Source of the DNA: Sphagnum compactum
Lineage: Eukaryota; Bryophyta; Sphagnopsida; Sphagnales
Direction of reading: 5' to 3'
DNA length: 64,000 bases
Assembly (NCBI GenBank): GCA_965153455.1
Contig: OZ234499.1
Span: 10,288,271 to 10,352,270, forward strand
Shown in pieces: positions 24,008-37,000 of this stretch. The position numbers and the translations under genes are program-made. The notes beneath the pieces are model-generated. The model did no database searches. It was not told the DNA's origin and saw only the letters and a list, made by a program, of their open reading frames with translations. Position 1 is the stretch's first letter, and each line of letters starts with the position of its first letter.

Positions 24008-26494
24008 ATGGAATCCCCACTAGTGTTGATTTCTGATCTCCAGCTGATCTTGGTACCGCTGAGCATTGTTGTCATGGTTTTGGTTACCTGGTACTTCATG
24101 AAGTGGAGTAGACTTGCAGCAGCAGGGCCAGGAGGAAAAAAGTTGAAGAAGTTGCAGCAGCTGCTACCTCCAGGACCAAAGCCATGGCCTATGTTTGGTT
24201 CTCTATTCTTGATGGATCCTCAAGAAGCAGCTCATTTGACATTCGGACGCTTAGCAGAGAAGTATGGACCTCTGATGCTCATGTGGATGGGCTCATCACC
24301 CACTCTCCTCATCTCCAATGCTGCAATGGCTGAGTCTTTCTTCAAGAACCATGATCAGACTTTTGCACATAGACCTTACATGCTAGCGGGTAAGCATTTG
24401 GGCTTCCAGTTCAGTAATGTGGTGTTCTCTTCTTACGGCCCTTACTACTCGAGATTGAGGAAGATCTATACTCTGGAGCTGCTGTCACCCAAGAGAGTCT
24501 CTCTTTCACAGGGGCTGAGGCAAATTGAGGTCCGCTTATTGTTGCAGTCTGTGTTGAAGGATTCCTTGGACCTGCAGAGCTGCTCTGCAGCTGGCACGAG
24601 TGGCAATGAAAGTGTTATCAACATGTCTTCCAAACTACAGACCATGGGTATTGACAATCTGGTGAGGATGATCTTTGCAAGACCCAACAGTAGTAAGTCT
24701 ACTGCCGCCTCATTGGAGCTCATCACTTCTGAAGAGAGAGATGAGCTCAAGGCTGTTGTCAAGCGAGCTGTTGAGCTTGCTGGAATGTTTTACATTGGAG
24801 ACTTCATTCCCATCTTCCGATTCCTCGATTTCCAGGTACTGAAGCAGATCTAGAAAACTTCAGTACACAAAATCACTTGAAACATTCTGCTCTAGATCTC
24901 AGACTAAAGGACATTCTTCTTTGTCTTCAAAGCTGCACTGCTGTTGTGATTCTTGCCTGCTCTTGACAACAGGCTATATATATAATTTCAGATTTGTCTA
25001 ACATGAAATTGCAGGCAAGTATTTGAAAGCTAATGCATGCATATGTAAAGTAATCTGTGGCAAATCTTGTGCTGTCACATTAGCTTGGCAGTACAAACTC
25101 AGGACTCCTTATCAGGAATCTCAGGGTATACCCCCGTCTCACTAATTTAGGACTCTCAGGGTTCACCCCTGACTCATTAATCTGTGAATGTACCCGAGTC
25201 ATGTGCAGGGAATTGAGACTCAGATGAAAGAGTTGAGTCAGAGTATGAGGAGAATTGCAATGCACCTCATTGAAAAGCAACGGAGGCAGCTGCTGCAGGG
25301 GGGCATCGGCAGTACTGAGATCCATGGATCATTGGCAAGCAAGCTGAACATTGTGGAAGTTCTTCTAGCACAAGACGGAGATGACAAACTCTCTGATGAT
25401 GCCATGACTGCTGTTATCTTTGTGAGCTTCTTCTACAATCACACAACTTTACAATATGATTCTCTTTCTCTTTGAATCCTGCAACACCTCCATGGATGCT
25501 GATGCAAAATGCATGCACTATTGATCTGCATCACGAGCCTAGCTCTGTTGCATGAAGCTTCTTGCTTGCTGGGGGAGGTTACTCTTTATATATTTTATGA
25601 AGCATGTGAGATAAAGGGGTACTTTTTTATGCTATGAAATAATAAAATATGAAAAGAGTATAATTATAAGATCTTCTTTCTTTTTATTAAGTTGCGCCCT
25701 ATACTTTTTTGCCTGTCATTTGGAAAAAAATTGCAAATAATCTCCCCTCCGCTTCCTTCTTGATCTTTAAGAGGCTTTTAGATTCATGTGTGTACACATC
25801 ACATTGTATTGTTTGTCAGGATTTCATAATTGCTGGAAGTGACACAACTTCAGTGTCAACGGAGTGGACTTTAGCTGAGCTTCTCAACCACCCTCAAGAC
25901 CTGCAACGAGCACAGAAGGAATTGGACACAGTTGTGGGAAGAGAGCGGCTGGTGGAGGAAGCAGACATAGTGAAGCTGCCCTTCTTACAAGCCATAGTGA
26001 AGGAAAGCTTTCGACTGCACCCGCCTGCACCTCTGGGAATTCCACATGCATGCAAGGAAGCTTGCAGACTTGGAGGCTATGACATTCCAGCAAACACCAC
26101 AGCAATGATCAACATCTGGGCAATTGGGCGAGATCCTTCTCACTGGGAAAATCCTCATCTGTTTTCTCCTCAAAGGTTTCTGGATGATGATTCTTCTGCC
26201 TCCAAAAATGTCACCATGTTTGGCAAAGATTTTCAGCTCCTCCCTTTCTTAACTGGCAGGAGACAATGCCCAGGTGCACAATTGGGTTTGGCTGTTGTGC
26301 AGTTGGCTGTGGCAAGCTTACTTCATAGCTTTGATTGGAGTCTTCCAAGTTCTGCTTCAGATTCTACTACAACTCATCATCATCAGCCTCTTCTTTCTAT
26401 GAAAGAAAAGCCAGGACTTGTTACGCCACGAGCCACTGATCTCAACTTAATTGTGACACCACGATTACCAATTTCTGTTTATATGATTGATTGA
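24008..26494 (+). CDS. Cytochrome P450 (A-type, CYP71-clan-like), three exons, 571 aa
   Basis: Plant A-type P450s are ER-anchored monooxygenases of specialised metabolism; the substrate cannot be told from sequence. Exons are 24008-24835, 25209-25421 and 25820-26494, with phase-0 GT-AG introns. An N-terminal membrane helix (about residues 10-31) is followed by a basic stretch and the proline hinge PPGPKPWP (from 54). Later come the I-helix AGSDTTS (352-358), the K-helix ESFR (409-412, the ExxR motif), SPQRF (463-467, a variant of PERF) and the haem loop FLTGRRQCPG (490-499) with the axial Cys at 497. At 571 aa it is longer than the usual 500-530, from a long basic linker before the hinge, a Ser/Gly-rich loop near residues 195-205 and a His/Ser-rich loop near the C terminus. 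All catalytic motifs are intact, so it looks functional. Confidence 0.93.
25095..25185. repeat. Imperfect tandem repeat in P450 intron 1
   Basis: Two adjacent copies of about 35-40 bases share AGGACTC, CTCAGGGT and ACCCC words and end in TCACTAATT or TCATTAATC. They sit just before the acceptor of intron 1. Confidence 0.65.
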
Positions 26495-26659
26495 TTGATC
26501 ACAAGTCTTTTAAGGCTCCCAGAACATTGCCACACTCTTTTTTCTGGAATCCTGGAAGATCAATCATTGATCACAAGTTCAGCATAATCATGAGGACAGT
26601 GATGAGACCATGATCCTGATAATTCTCATCATCAAATTTTACTTAATTGTTGTTGTTGA

Positions 26660-26700
26660 TGATGATGATGATGATACTATTTGTGAATAAATAAAGATTT
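26660..26700 (+). terminator. Putative P450 polyadenylation region with a GAT repeat
   Basis: A GTT then GAT trinucleotide run (about 26648-26675) is followed by AATAAATAAAG near 26687. It lies about 190 bases downstream of the P450 stop and is a reasonable polyadenylation signal. Confidence 0.5.
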
Positions 26701-27417
26701 CAAGTACTAAATTAGGTCATGAAATGCATGAATGCATGCATGAAGGGTGGTTTAGCATTGTTGATTTTCATGATGGGCAGTTTTGAGGATATATTAACAT
26801 GCCTATCTATTACTTATGGGAAATAAAAGGGTCCAGATGACACAACTAAACCCCTTCTGAACACAAGATTGTATATCACTTTTTGTCACTGAGAGATTTT
26901 GTTATTGAGACTGTTTTGCTCTTAGTGGATTGCTTAGCATGCTCAATACTTACCATGAAATTGCATCAAGACTGATGTCTCATTTTTCACAGTTGTCTCA
27001 AAACTCTGATGATGTTATTTGATCACATATTTGATTCTAGCCCTAATACCAGTACAGATAGAATGCTTGCCTTTACAGTTTCATAAGCACACAATCATGT
27101 TCAGAATCAACCTTACAACTCTAACTATGTTGGAGTTCTGGAACTTGGACATGAACAGGAATTCCACTCCCTTTTGGGTCAAAGAAAAAAATGTTGCAAG
27201 TGCTAGTTTCTACTTATGCAAGTTTTGCTTCTTCTAGTAGGGCTCTTCCATCTAAAGTTCTCAATTGTAAGTCCAAAAATCAAACTCCTTCTAATCGAGA
27301 TCAGCTCATTGGGCTGGAGGGTCTTCGACCCCATAAATTTAGTTTCTGAAAATGAAACTGCATATAATCATCATGATCTACTTCTGAATTTGCAGCTTTG
27401 AAGTGAGAAAAAAAAGA
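26701..27417. other. Convergent intergenic region between P450 and glycosyltransferase
   Basis: The P450 (+) and the glycosyltransferase (-) end tail to tail here. Frames at 27019-27237 and 27216-27401 show no domain. I see nothing else beyond probable 3' untranslated sequence. Confidence 0.5.
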
Positions 27418-30400
27418 CTAATCAGCACCCAGAAGACTTTCACCCTCTCTGCATGCACCCACATGGATATCGATTTTGTCTCTTCTCCAGTGTTCAATTC
27501 GACAGCATGACCTTTGTGGACTCTGCACAAACAATTTGAATTCAAGTACATCATGATCTCCATCATCACCCATGTACAAGCTAGAGTTGAAACTGCAGGA
27601 AATAAAAGTCTCACTGCTTTCCACAAACTTCAAAATCAATGTCCAAAAGCAAACTGTTAGAGGAGAGAGGACAGGTTGCTGTGACCTATGCACCTGGTAC
27701 CAAGATGGATCCAAGGGTTCTTTCAGAACACGAACTGTCTTCACAACACTGAGTGGCATCAATTTCTCGTCACACTCAGATTGCTCAGGATCCTCTAATT
27801 TCAAGAAAACACCTTCCATTAAACCATTCAACTCTGCTTGGGGACCCTGAATATCCTCCAAGAAAAAACGTGTTGGTCGCTGACAAACTTCTGCTGCAAT
27901 CTCGCGGACATTGAGTGAGAAGGTTCCTGCTTCATTCTCATGATACCATGACAAAAATGTTCTGGCAGGCCTTTGGAGCTCTAAAGGACTGATGAACCCT
28001 TTGTACACTTCCACAACATAACCCCAGGAAACAGATATTGACCAGTCCTGGTTTCTGTCGTAACATATTGACTGCTGAAGAATGCTCCCTGGGTCTACTA
28101 CAGCTGCATCTAGTAAGTATTCCACAGCTTCAATTTGGGAGAAGCTTTTGGTTGTGGTCTTTGGGTAGATTTCAGGGATGAAGTCCAAGTGATGGAGGGA
28201 CACCAGTGGCGCTACTGGGTGGGCAGCTAATATCCCCATTGCATCCCTTCTTATGTCAAGCTGCACCAAAGCAGTAAAGAATATCTTGTAAGCTGACACC
28301 TTCCAGCCCTCTACAAATATACTGTCAAGACCTCTGACAGCAATTCTGGACTTTATGTGTGAGAGTTGAAGATGAAACAACTGCATTTAGAATATAACAG
28401 TAGAACTGACATTCTATTGAATGTCTTCCAGTCTAGATAGAGAGAATCTTGTGAAAAAACCCCCAAAATGTCAGTGATGAGTAGCTTCTTCCTAGTCACT
28501 GATCTTGACCAATAGTCCTGGCCTTGTATACCCTGAGCAACACAATTTCATTGTGACCTGGTGCTGGAATTCAGAGGAAACAAATTCAGGAAAAGACAGG
28601 GGGAGTGGCAAGAATTTGGGTGAGGCTCTGGTACCTGATGAAACCCAGGTTCTTTGGTAAGAGGAACTCCAAGCTCTGCCATACACGCATACATGCGATC
28701 ATCGCCTCCAAAGAAATGTGGGTACCTGCAGCACAAATCTAATAGGATCAATTAAACTCATCTAAATAACGATGCTTTTAGCAACAGTCTTGAGACCGCA
28801 TAGTTGAAAATGGAGATCCAACAAGCTCAAAAGATCTACATTGCAAGATGATCACCTAAATGGGTTCTAGCAATTATTGTTTTGTTGCTCCAGAAAAGAA
28901 GCTATGAAAATGTTTTGCACACTCTGAAGACAACCCCAATTTTCTCTGCAGGGTGGCCATCAGAATTATCCTGGAGATGCTACAAGAAATCCCATGACAA
29001 CTGCAACAGTGTACCCATTACAAGAAACATCTCTTGGTTGGAGCTGCCAACTTTAGCTCTATTAGTTTCTATTCAGAGTAAGCTTTCTAAGGTTCAGGAA
29101 ATTGGGTAATCAGCCTCCATTTGATTGCCACTGATCTGTAAACCCCACTAAAACAACTACCAAACCAGAATCTCTTCACTAATATCTGTCAAATTAACCC
29201 CCACAGGTCCACTGCTGACCTCTACAAGATGAAGCTCAATTTTCAGCAGAACCTTTTGTCTATGATCCATTTTGACCTAAAATCCACAGCCAACTACAAA
29301 TAAAAGATTGTGAGGAAATGCAGTCAAAGGAATGTACAGACAGAACAGAAAAATGGCTTTTGGGTACCATCTCTACTACATGCTGCATCACATCATGCTC
29401 AAAAATCTTTAGAGCTTTGTTGAAATCACCATGTGAAGAAGCATGTGTTGCAAACTTCACTGTATATGGGAGATCATCCTTTTGCCCCTGATCAAATGAT
29501 ATACATATATAGGAAAGGCAGAGTGCATACATTACATCAATTCTGCACTAAGATGTTGCATTGAGTCTAGGGCTCAGAATCTGACAGAATTCAACTTACA
29601 TTGCTTGGGAAAAGCATGAGATCTGGACAAAGAACAAAGAGAAGAAAGTTGGGGGCAGGAAGCTTGTGGCACCTTCGGATACAGGAATCCTGAATGTTGG
29701 CCAATTCTTTGGCAAGTGGATAGCTGATAGCATAACCTGCTCCACCAAAGGCCATCTCAAAAGAGAAAATGATATTCTCACGATGGCTTTCACTTGCGTA
29801 ACCCACGTAGAAAGGCTTGGTGTGATCATACTTTGACAAAACTTGTACCAAATTTTCAGTGAAAAAGACGGTATCATCATCACCCATGACAAACCAATCC
29901 ACATCTGGCAAACCAAGTCTGAAAGTTTCAGACACAATGCGTGAGATGCGCAGTGCATCTCGACCACCCCAACTATTTGTGTACTCAAAATTGGTAGTGT
30001 CTTCTGAGACTTGAAATGGTGGATACTCTTCACCCCATGTTCCTTCTGTAATCTCCTTCTCCAACCACACATATCCTCTCATCTTGTTCTCTGGTTTCCA
30101 CCATAGCTTCACATACTCTCTTCTTCCCTTGATCCATGTCTCGGATGCTGCTGCAATCCCAAACACTATCCTGGAGATATCCGTCCCTGTCTTGTTCTTC
30201 TGTGCCGCAGCAGCACAGGCCAAAGAAGAAGAAGCAGGCAAATCTGCATTGAACCCTGAAGCAAGGAAATTGGCATGCCCATTGTGGTATGGAGTGTGTC
30301 GCAGATGGGTTGCAGCTTGGTGATTGAACAGACTTGGCATTGAATTTGAAGAGGATGTGCTAAACATGAGTCCAAGAACAGGACTGCAGTCGTCGCTCTG

Positions 30401-30667
30401 GAAGACTCGACTGCATGCCCATGGGCTGAGAAGCAATAGCGAGAGTCCATAAAGACAAGAACACACACACACAACAACAATGACTACTTTGAGCTTGCTA
30501 TATCCAACTACTCTTCCTATTACACCTACTCGTCCAGCAGCAACAGAAGCAGCTCCTCCTCCTCCTCCTCCTCCTTGCTGCTGTTGCTGCTGCTCTCCTT
30601 GACCTCCTCCTCCTGAGCCTCCACTGCATTGCACCTGCTTCGCTCCAACTGCTGCTCCCTTCGCCAT
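27418..30667 (-). CDS. DUF604 (Fringe-like) type II membrane glycosyltransferase, 585 aa
   Basis: Plant DUF604 proteins are Golgi-type glycosyltransferase candidates related to Fringe; substrates are mostly unknown. Exons on the minus strand are 30667-29673, 28725-28635, 28260-27694 and 27522-27418, 1758 bases in one frame. A Gly/Gln-rich cytosolic N terminus precedes one signal-anchor helix (about residues 59-80). The catalytic part starts near 165 with RIVFGIAAASETW. It carries a DDD metal-binding motif (263-265, in WFVMGDDDTVFF), YTNSWGGRDALRISRIVSET, and FGGAGYAISYPLAKEL. It continues across the splice into YPHFFGGDDRMYACMAELG, then AAHPVAPLVSLHHLD, SICYDRNQDWSISVSWGY and finally SCCRIEHW with IDIHVGACREG. 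Intron 3 (27523-27693) is 171 bases, in frame and free of stops, so retention would give 642 aa; the spliced form fits the family better (WYQ joined to SPQRSCCR). Intron 1 (about 950 bases) holds an unrelated exon-like island. Confidence 0.92.
29368..29487 (-). other. Exon-like island inside glycosyltransferase intron 1
   Basis: On the minus strand 120 bases (40 codons) sit between an AG (TTGATCAG) and a GT (GTACCC). They encode a protein-like stretch including KDDLPYTVKFATHASSHGDF and ALKIFEHDVMQHV. It cannot be a cassette exon of the host gene, because joining it to exon 1 in phase gives a stop within about ten codons. It may be an exon of a nested or decayed gene. I do not recognise the family. 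Confidence 0.4.
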
Positions 30668-30929
30668 TTGGAATGATGATGGTGATGGTGATGATGATGA
30701 TGCTCTCTCCTACCCACACCTTTCCTGTTTGTTTCTCTCTGCAATCTATCTAGTTTGAAGACTCAAAGCAAGCTGGTTCTTTCGCTCCCAGGGAGCTTGC
30801 TTGTTTCTTTAATGGCGCTGCGCTGTTGACATGATGATGCGCTGCTTTCTAAGCTCCGCTTGTTTCTTGCGAAACACCCAAATGTATTTTCTTGCAATCC
30901 TTTCTTGACATATAGTATAAGGGACACAG

Positions 30930-30993
30930 AGAGACAGACAGACAGACAGAGACACAGAGAGAGAGAGTGTGTGCGTGTCTGTTTGTCTGTCTG
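30930..30993. repeat. GACA/GA/TG compound microsatellite
   Basis: Runs of GACA, then GAGA, then GTGTG and GTCT units follow one another, about 260-330 bases upstream of the glycosyltransferase ATG on its minus strand. Confidence 0.85.
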
Positions 30994-32849
30994 GAAACAG
31001 TCGTGAAAGGAGGGTAACGAATCGACAGTAGAGGAATTCCTAACCTCCTGTACTTTTTGATTCTTGTTCTACATTCTATCCTACGGAATGTCTGGATGAT
31101 GGATGATGCAGCTGGAGGGAGGGAGGGAGGGAGCCCGTTAAACCCTAAACCTTATACCCTGAACAAAGCAGCAGCAACAGAGCGAGCAACAAGAAGAAGT
31201 AGAAGATCAGAAGATGATGGTGGATGATACACATTCACCAAACAAAGACATGAGACCAGGACATTGTTAGATTACTGCTCCGATCGAAGAAGAAGAAGAA
31301 GAGCTTGGCGACATCCAAGACCCAAGCTTTCGCACACAACAACAGTCGGGAGAGAGGATTACCAAAGCTCCTGAGCAACAGAAGGTGCAGCCGCCCTACA
31401 AGCACAATTCGCAGCAAAGATCAGAGCTGCAGAAGAGAAGAGGAGTCTTGCGATGCTACAGCAGCTCTTGCGGTTGTAAATTAGCTATATTTAGGATCTC
31501 GACGTCAATGCGAAGTCCGTCCGTCGCAGTAGTAGCAAACAGCCATGTCTAGCTGCTAAAGATAGACTCTTGAAGCGAATGTGCAGCGACGCGGTTCGGA
31601 GAAGAAGAAGAAGATTGGTCACAAAGCAAGCAGAGAGTAAACAACGCGTCATGAGTCGTCTGTCTCGAGAAGAAGATGATGAGTCAGGAAAAGAATTCGT
31701 CATTTTTCACGAGAATTTTTCTCATTGGGTTCTTCAAATCGCCGACTAGAATAGAACAGATTGGTACGCGGCGATGCACGCTTGTGAAAAAACTGTCTGT
31801 CTGCAATTGCGGCGCATGAATGAACGTGTTTTTTGTTTTCACCACTGTGAAGCTCTTGCATTTCCCGAAAGGTTTGAGCTTTGGTTCTTGTGAGTCCGCT
31901 GCTGCTGTGCAGTGACACTCGTGTCTAATAAAGTTGTGTGGTGCTTTCAATCTGCGATTTTGGAACTTGGGCGATGATGATATTATGCAGGATGGTATAC
32001 AAGTCTGTAAAGCCTACTTCTGTTTGCACAATTCAGCGTCAATGGCAGAAATTTTCAGGAGGAGCGTGCAAAGTACTAGACTTGAACTGTTGTTACCTCG
32101 AAGAATCGATCGAAGCTCGCCACTACAAAGCGCTTCTTGTTGTTGGTGGTGTTGTTGTCTCTGTTGCAGCAGATGGAGTTGGCGCTTCTTGTTGTTGTTG
32201 TTGTTGCTCTGTAGCAGCAAGTGAAGAGAAGAGAAGAGAAACAAAAGAGTAGGGAGACTTGCAAAGGGGACCCACCACCATTGATTGTGTGCACCTTATG
32301 GCCCACGCACACACACGCGATGCGAGATTCTACAGTAGTGAAGCTTCGAGCTTTTCTAAACTTGAAAGGTGCACACAAGGGTGACGGAAGCAAAGAAGCA
32401 AATTATAGAAACAAACTACAAAAGAAAAAACACTGCAAACAGACAGACAGACAAGCGAGAGAGAGGAAGAAGAAGACGAAGAAGAAGAGACAGATCAGAA
32501 CCTGCCCGTGATAGTGGCGCCAAAGCTGAGCTCATTTGCACAACTCAAAAAACAAACAAACATACAAACGCGCCGAGTGTTCCAAAGGAAAGACGAGACT
32601 CGCGCGAGATAGTCGCAGCTGAGCAGTTGATGAACAGAACAAAAAAGGAAGGATGCTGTAGAGATGGGAGAATATACCACAACCTAGTCCTTCTCTCTTC
32701 CTGGTGGAGCGCTGCAACGCACGATCTTCCTTGTAAGCGCGCCAGCCAGGGTGCAAGATCCCCAGAGTGCCGGCGTTATTCGTATCTACCGTCCTGAGCT
32801 TTTCCCTCCCCACTTCTTCTTCATAATCTGTCTGTACTTTTTGTTTTTG

Positions 32850-32905
32850 CAATTGCTGCTCCTCCTCTTCCTCCTCATCCTCCTCCTCCTCCTCCCTCGA
32901 CTTGC
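32850..32905. repeat. CTC-rich trinucleotide tract
   Basis: TCC/CTC triplets repeat almost without break, for example TCCTCCTCTTCCTCCTCATC. Such pyrimidine tracts are common in plant leaders and promoters. Confidence 0.8.
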
Positions 32906-33529
32906 TCCTCCTTTTGTCCTTTTCTGCAACACACCTTTTTGTCTCTGTCTTCTGAAGGTCAGTAGTGTTCTCTTTGCCGTCTGGTAGTTCCCTCTTGTCT
33001 TCTTCTATTTTCTGAGTTTCTGGGCACTCTTCTGAGGTTCAGTAGTTTCTCTTCTGCTGCTGCTGCATCGAGCTTTGAGCTCCTATTATGGCAGTACCCA
33101 GCTGCTACAACAAGTGGCCACAATGCTGCTCAGTACACAAGCACTACTACTACTGTAAAGGATCTTCGTGCATGCTTTGCATTTCAGTCGACAAGCTGCA
33201 GTCTATCATCATCATTCCAAGCCATCTCAAATTGTCGTCTTCTGCGCATTCAATCTCCAACTTCTAAAACTCCAAACCCAATAAAACCAACACTCTATTC
33301 TATTCCATTCACAATCACATTGTCACTACTGCAGCTTTCAATCAACTTCTCACTCAATTCAGATGTCTACTCTCAAGTCTTAGTAGACGAAGCATCTCAC
33401 AAGGAGAACATCACCACCACCACCACCACCCTCTCAGCTTTTGATTCTTCTGCATCCTACAGACAAAAGGTGCTTCATTCAGAGACAAAAGTGTGAGCAA
33501 GCAGGCTCTCGAAAGAATCATCTCATCAG

Positions 33530-33990
33530 ATTCTCTTGAGTTGCTGCAGAATCTCATCAGAATCTCAGAGTCTTCATCAGCTCCTCAGATTCTCAGATCT
33601 CTTGGGTTGTAGAATCATCATCAGAAGCAGCTCAATGTCAGATTCTCTGATCTCTTGGGTTGCAGAATCATCATCATCAGCTCATCAGAGTCTCTGATAT
33701 CTTGTGTTGCAGAGTCATCATCAGCAGCTCATCAGATTCTCTGATATCTTGGGTTCCAGAATCATCATCGTCATCATCAGGTTCTCAGATTCTCTGATCT
33801 CTTGGGTTGCAGAATCTCCTCAGCTCTGCATCAGATTCTTGTCGAAGGTTGCAGTTCTATCTGAATGTCTCAGCAGCTCATCAGATTCTCTCTCTCGGGT
33901 TGCAGAATCTGAATCTCATCAGCTCATCATATTCTGTCTCTCAGGTTGCAAATCGTCATCATCATTATCAGCTCATAGTCTGAGCTTGGG
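33530..33990 (+). repeat. Minisatellite of about 60-bp units in the USP-DHQS leader region
   Basis: Roughly seven to eight imperfect units share CAGAATCATCATCAG, CTCATCAGATTCTCTGAT and CTCTTGGGTTG in that order. Unit length varies. The array ends about 95 bases before the start codon at 34085, so it is probably in the 5' untranslated region or promoter. Confidence 0.85.
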
Positions 33991-34084
33991 TTGTTGAGAA
34001 AAGCTCCAGAGGCAGAGGAGGAGGAAGGAGAGGTCCAACAACCTCAAAGGGGGGAGGGGGAGGGGGAAGGCTGTGCAGAAGATC

Positions 34085-37000
34085 ATGTCATTGAAGAGCA
34101 TGATTGCTAGCATGCAAAGCTCAGGAGTGGCAAGGATAAATCTTCATGAACCTCAAACTCCAAGACCTGGAGGAGTCTCACAGGGATCGGTGCTAGTGGT
34201 GATCAACGCAACCAAGGACATCTCACCAGCACCTGTGTACTGGGCCATCGGTAATGTTGTTCGCAAAGGAGATGCTTTGAAGATCCTCGGCATCATCACA
34301 CATGTCACAAATCCTTGTAAGTCATGTGTGCACTGCACAGCAGCAAAATGTGTTTTGCTTTTCTTTTCCTTGCAAGAAGTTCTTCTTCCTTCATCAAGAA
34401 GTAGTGATGAAGGAATCACCCAATTTCCTCACACAATTCATTTAATGTACTTGAGGAATCAATCCGTTTCTGTCATTTTCTTGCAAGAAGTTTCTCCATC
34501 ATCATCATCAAGAGTAGTAAATTCCATCACCCAATTCTGTATTTGATGAAATTAACGTACTTGAGCAATCCATCAATCTGCCATTTCTTGCTTGCTTGCT
34601 GGCTTGCTTTCTCTATCAACAATTTGTTTGTGGAAAACAGAATGTGATCTGAGTGATTCTGTCACCAACTTTTTCACTCAATGCAAAATGTGCTTATGAG
34701 GAATCAATCTCCCCCATTCTTGCTTGCAATCAATCAACAATTTATGGAAATCACAATGTGTATTTGTTATTTTTTTATTTGATTATTGAATGCAAGAAAC
34801 AGATTTGAACCTGATTCTCCTTCTTTGAATTCTTTGAAAATGTGTGAGGTTTTTGGGTAATTATGGTTCTTCTTGGGGTTTTTTTTTTGGGTGTCTTTTG
34901 GTAATTGTGGATTTGGTTTTTTGGGGTTTTGCATGCAGTTGGGATTAAGTCTCGTATCGATGAGAATAGTTGGATAGGAACAAATATTGGAGTATTGCAA
35001 AATGAAATTGCTCGCAAGAAGGCAGCACTTGAAGAGATTCCATATACCATGGAATGGTGTGAGAAAGCAGGGGTAAAAAAAACAAAACAAAACCTTTTGA
35101 CATTTTTTGTCTTTGCATAATTCTTTCAACCCCCACATAAGATTGATGAAGTTTATATAATCAAGTGCTGTGATAAAAGTAGTCCCAATTCTTTTGGGCC
35201 ATTTCTAGCTTGCTGATATGTAAGGACCCATTTGCTTGAGTCATGAAAAAACTGTTGGTACATATATGCTCATGATGTTTCGATGTTTTATAACATCATG
35301 GATCTGATGAATTTCCTCTACTGATTTGTGTGGATTTTTTAAAAATTTTTTTTTTTTGGGTGGCAGGTTAATTTGGAGATTGATGTCAAGGGAAGCTTGC
35401 ATCCCAAACTTACGGTTGTGGATGAAGCAAAGGCAATTGGAGCATACCATGTTGTCCTTGATTCGTTAGTCTTTCTGTCTCACCTAAATGATTCTTTCAA
35501 GAATTGCAAAAATGATGCTCGTTTTAGTTGTTGTTTCAGTTGTGCCAACTGCCGCTTCTGCTGCTGCTGAAATTGATTATGAGGTTGAACAGACACAAAT
35601 TTAATCCTGCTCAAGTTGTCTCGGGTATGATCTTTATTTTGTTTTGTTGGGGGGAGGGGGTGACTCTTCTGATTTCTGATCTCTGATTTTGGTTACAGAA
35701 CTATGAAGAAAGACAGCAAGTATTTTGTTGAGCATCTGACATGCTTTGTCAGTCGGACAAGAAACAGTGGTGGTGTTGACACAATTCGCTCATTCTCAAT
35801 AAGCAAACAGTTGCCACCAATCATCCCCAGTAGTCCAAGCACTAATGTGAAGACAATGACATTGGAAAACACCTTACATTCTTCTTCCAACAACTTGCAC
35901 CAACTTGGTTCAGCAACAAGTACCACTAGTTTTGAGCTGGGTGGTGGTGGTGGTGGTGACAGCAGTGAATCCGAGATATACACTCAGGGGTCTGAAACCT
36001 TTTCATATCCCACCACGGGTGAGTCAATTGACAACAAAGTTCCAGAAGTCTTGGCTGAAAATGGGTACAAGATGAAGCTCTTTGACTTAGACATTGCAAC
36101 TTCCCAGAAAACAAATTTCGATCAATCTACAGAAGCAGAAGGAGTTGGGTACAAGTTCATCAATCCGTTGAGGAAACCTGCAATGCGAAAGTGGTTGAAT
36201 GAAGACACAGTAGCTGACATAGTACCTTACTATGATCATCACGGTATGTCCTAAATTCCTTACTTACATACAATTGCCACCAGTGACATAATTTCTCTTC
36301 TTCTCAAAATAGATCTGTGAGCTTGTTTGCATGATTCATTCATGCGAGTTCAAAAAGGAAGTTTTTCGCATCCACTTTGGTGAAAGGGAACAAGTGTGCA
36401 TTGACCTCTGATACAGTGTGCATTTTGGTTGTACCTAATAGAGCTGGAAATGGAGGGTGCTAGTGCAGGAAGTCTTGGGCCATACACAGAAGTAAACGAG
36501 GGGTTTCGGAGAGTTGGCCCTGATGTACAGGAGTTCAGGTTGGCACCACCACCAGGGAGGCAACAGATAGCACCACCATCTTGGGCATCAAGACTACCAT
36601 CACCTCCAACATCGAGGATGCCATCACCACCAGCAAGTAGTAAATTTTTGTCACCATCACCAGCAACAACCAAAATAGTTTGGGTGTGGACAAGGAGCAA
36701 GGATGTGATGAGAAGAGCGGTGGAAGCTGGATGGACAACCTTCATATTCACTCCTGAAATGAAACATGTGGCACCCGAATGGACATGTAATGTTGAGCTA
36801 CAAATAAATTATTTTTGCCCCTTCTTTGATCATCATCATCTGTCCATCATCTGCACAAATTGATCTAATCCTTTGTTGCTTTGAAGAAACTCACTCAAAT
36901 AATTTTGTTTTTGGGGTGCACTGAAGAGGGTGACTTGGCTTGACATACTATATTGCAGCAATCGAGTGGATCAAACCTGTGTTCCTGGAAGGAGGCCGAT

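Larger units (their letters stand above)
30668..34084. other. Divergent intergenic region with dense simple repeats
   Basis: This 3.4 kb lies between two divergently transcribed starts, the glycosyltransferase (-) and the USP-DHQS gene (+), and should hold both promoters and leaders. It has GACA/GA/TG repeats (30930-30993), GAGG repeats (about 31115-31134), GAA runs, TTG runs (about 32188-32210), CT-rich tracts (32850-32905) and a minisatellite (33530-33990). Frames such as 32369-32797 and 32751-32987 are made of these repeats and have no domain. Confidence 0.5.

Noticed and set aside
25188-25475. ORF suggesting an independent small gene between P450 exons
   Set aside because: It is P450 exon 2 (25209-25421) plus flanking intron; the phase joins both neighbours.
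32369-32797. 142-codon plus-strand ORF
   Set aside because: It is built from GA/GAA-rich simple repeats, has no domain, and lies in a promoter-like region.
33530-33990. Repeat array that might suggest CRISPR-like or structured RNA
   Set aside because: Units are imperfect and contiguous without unique spacers, in a plant nuclear region; it is a minisatellite.
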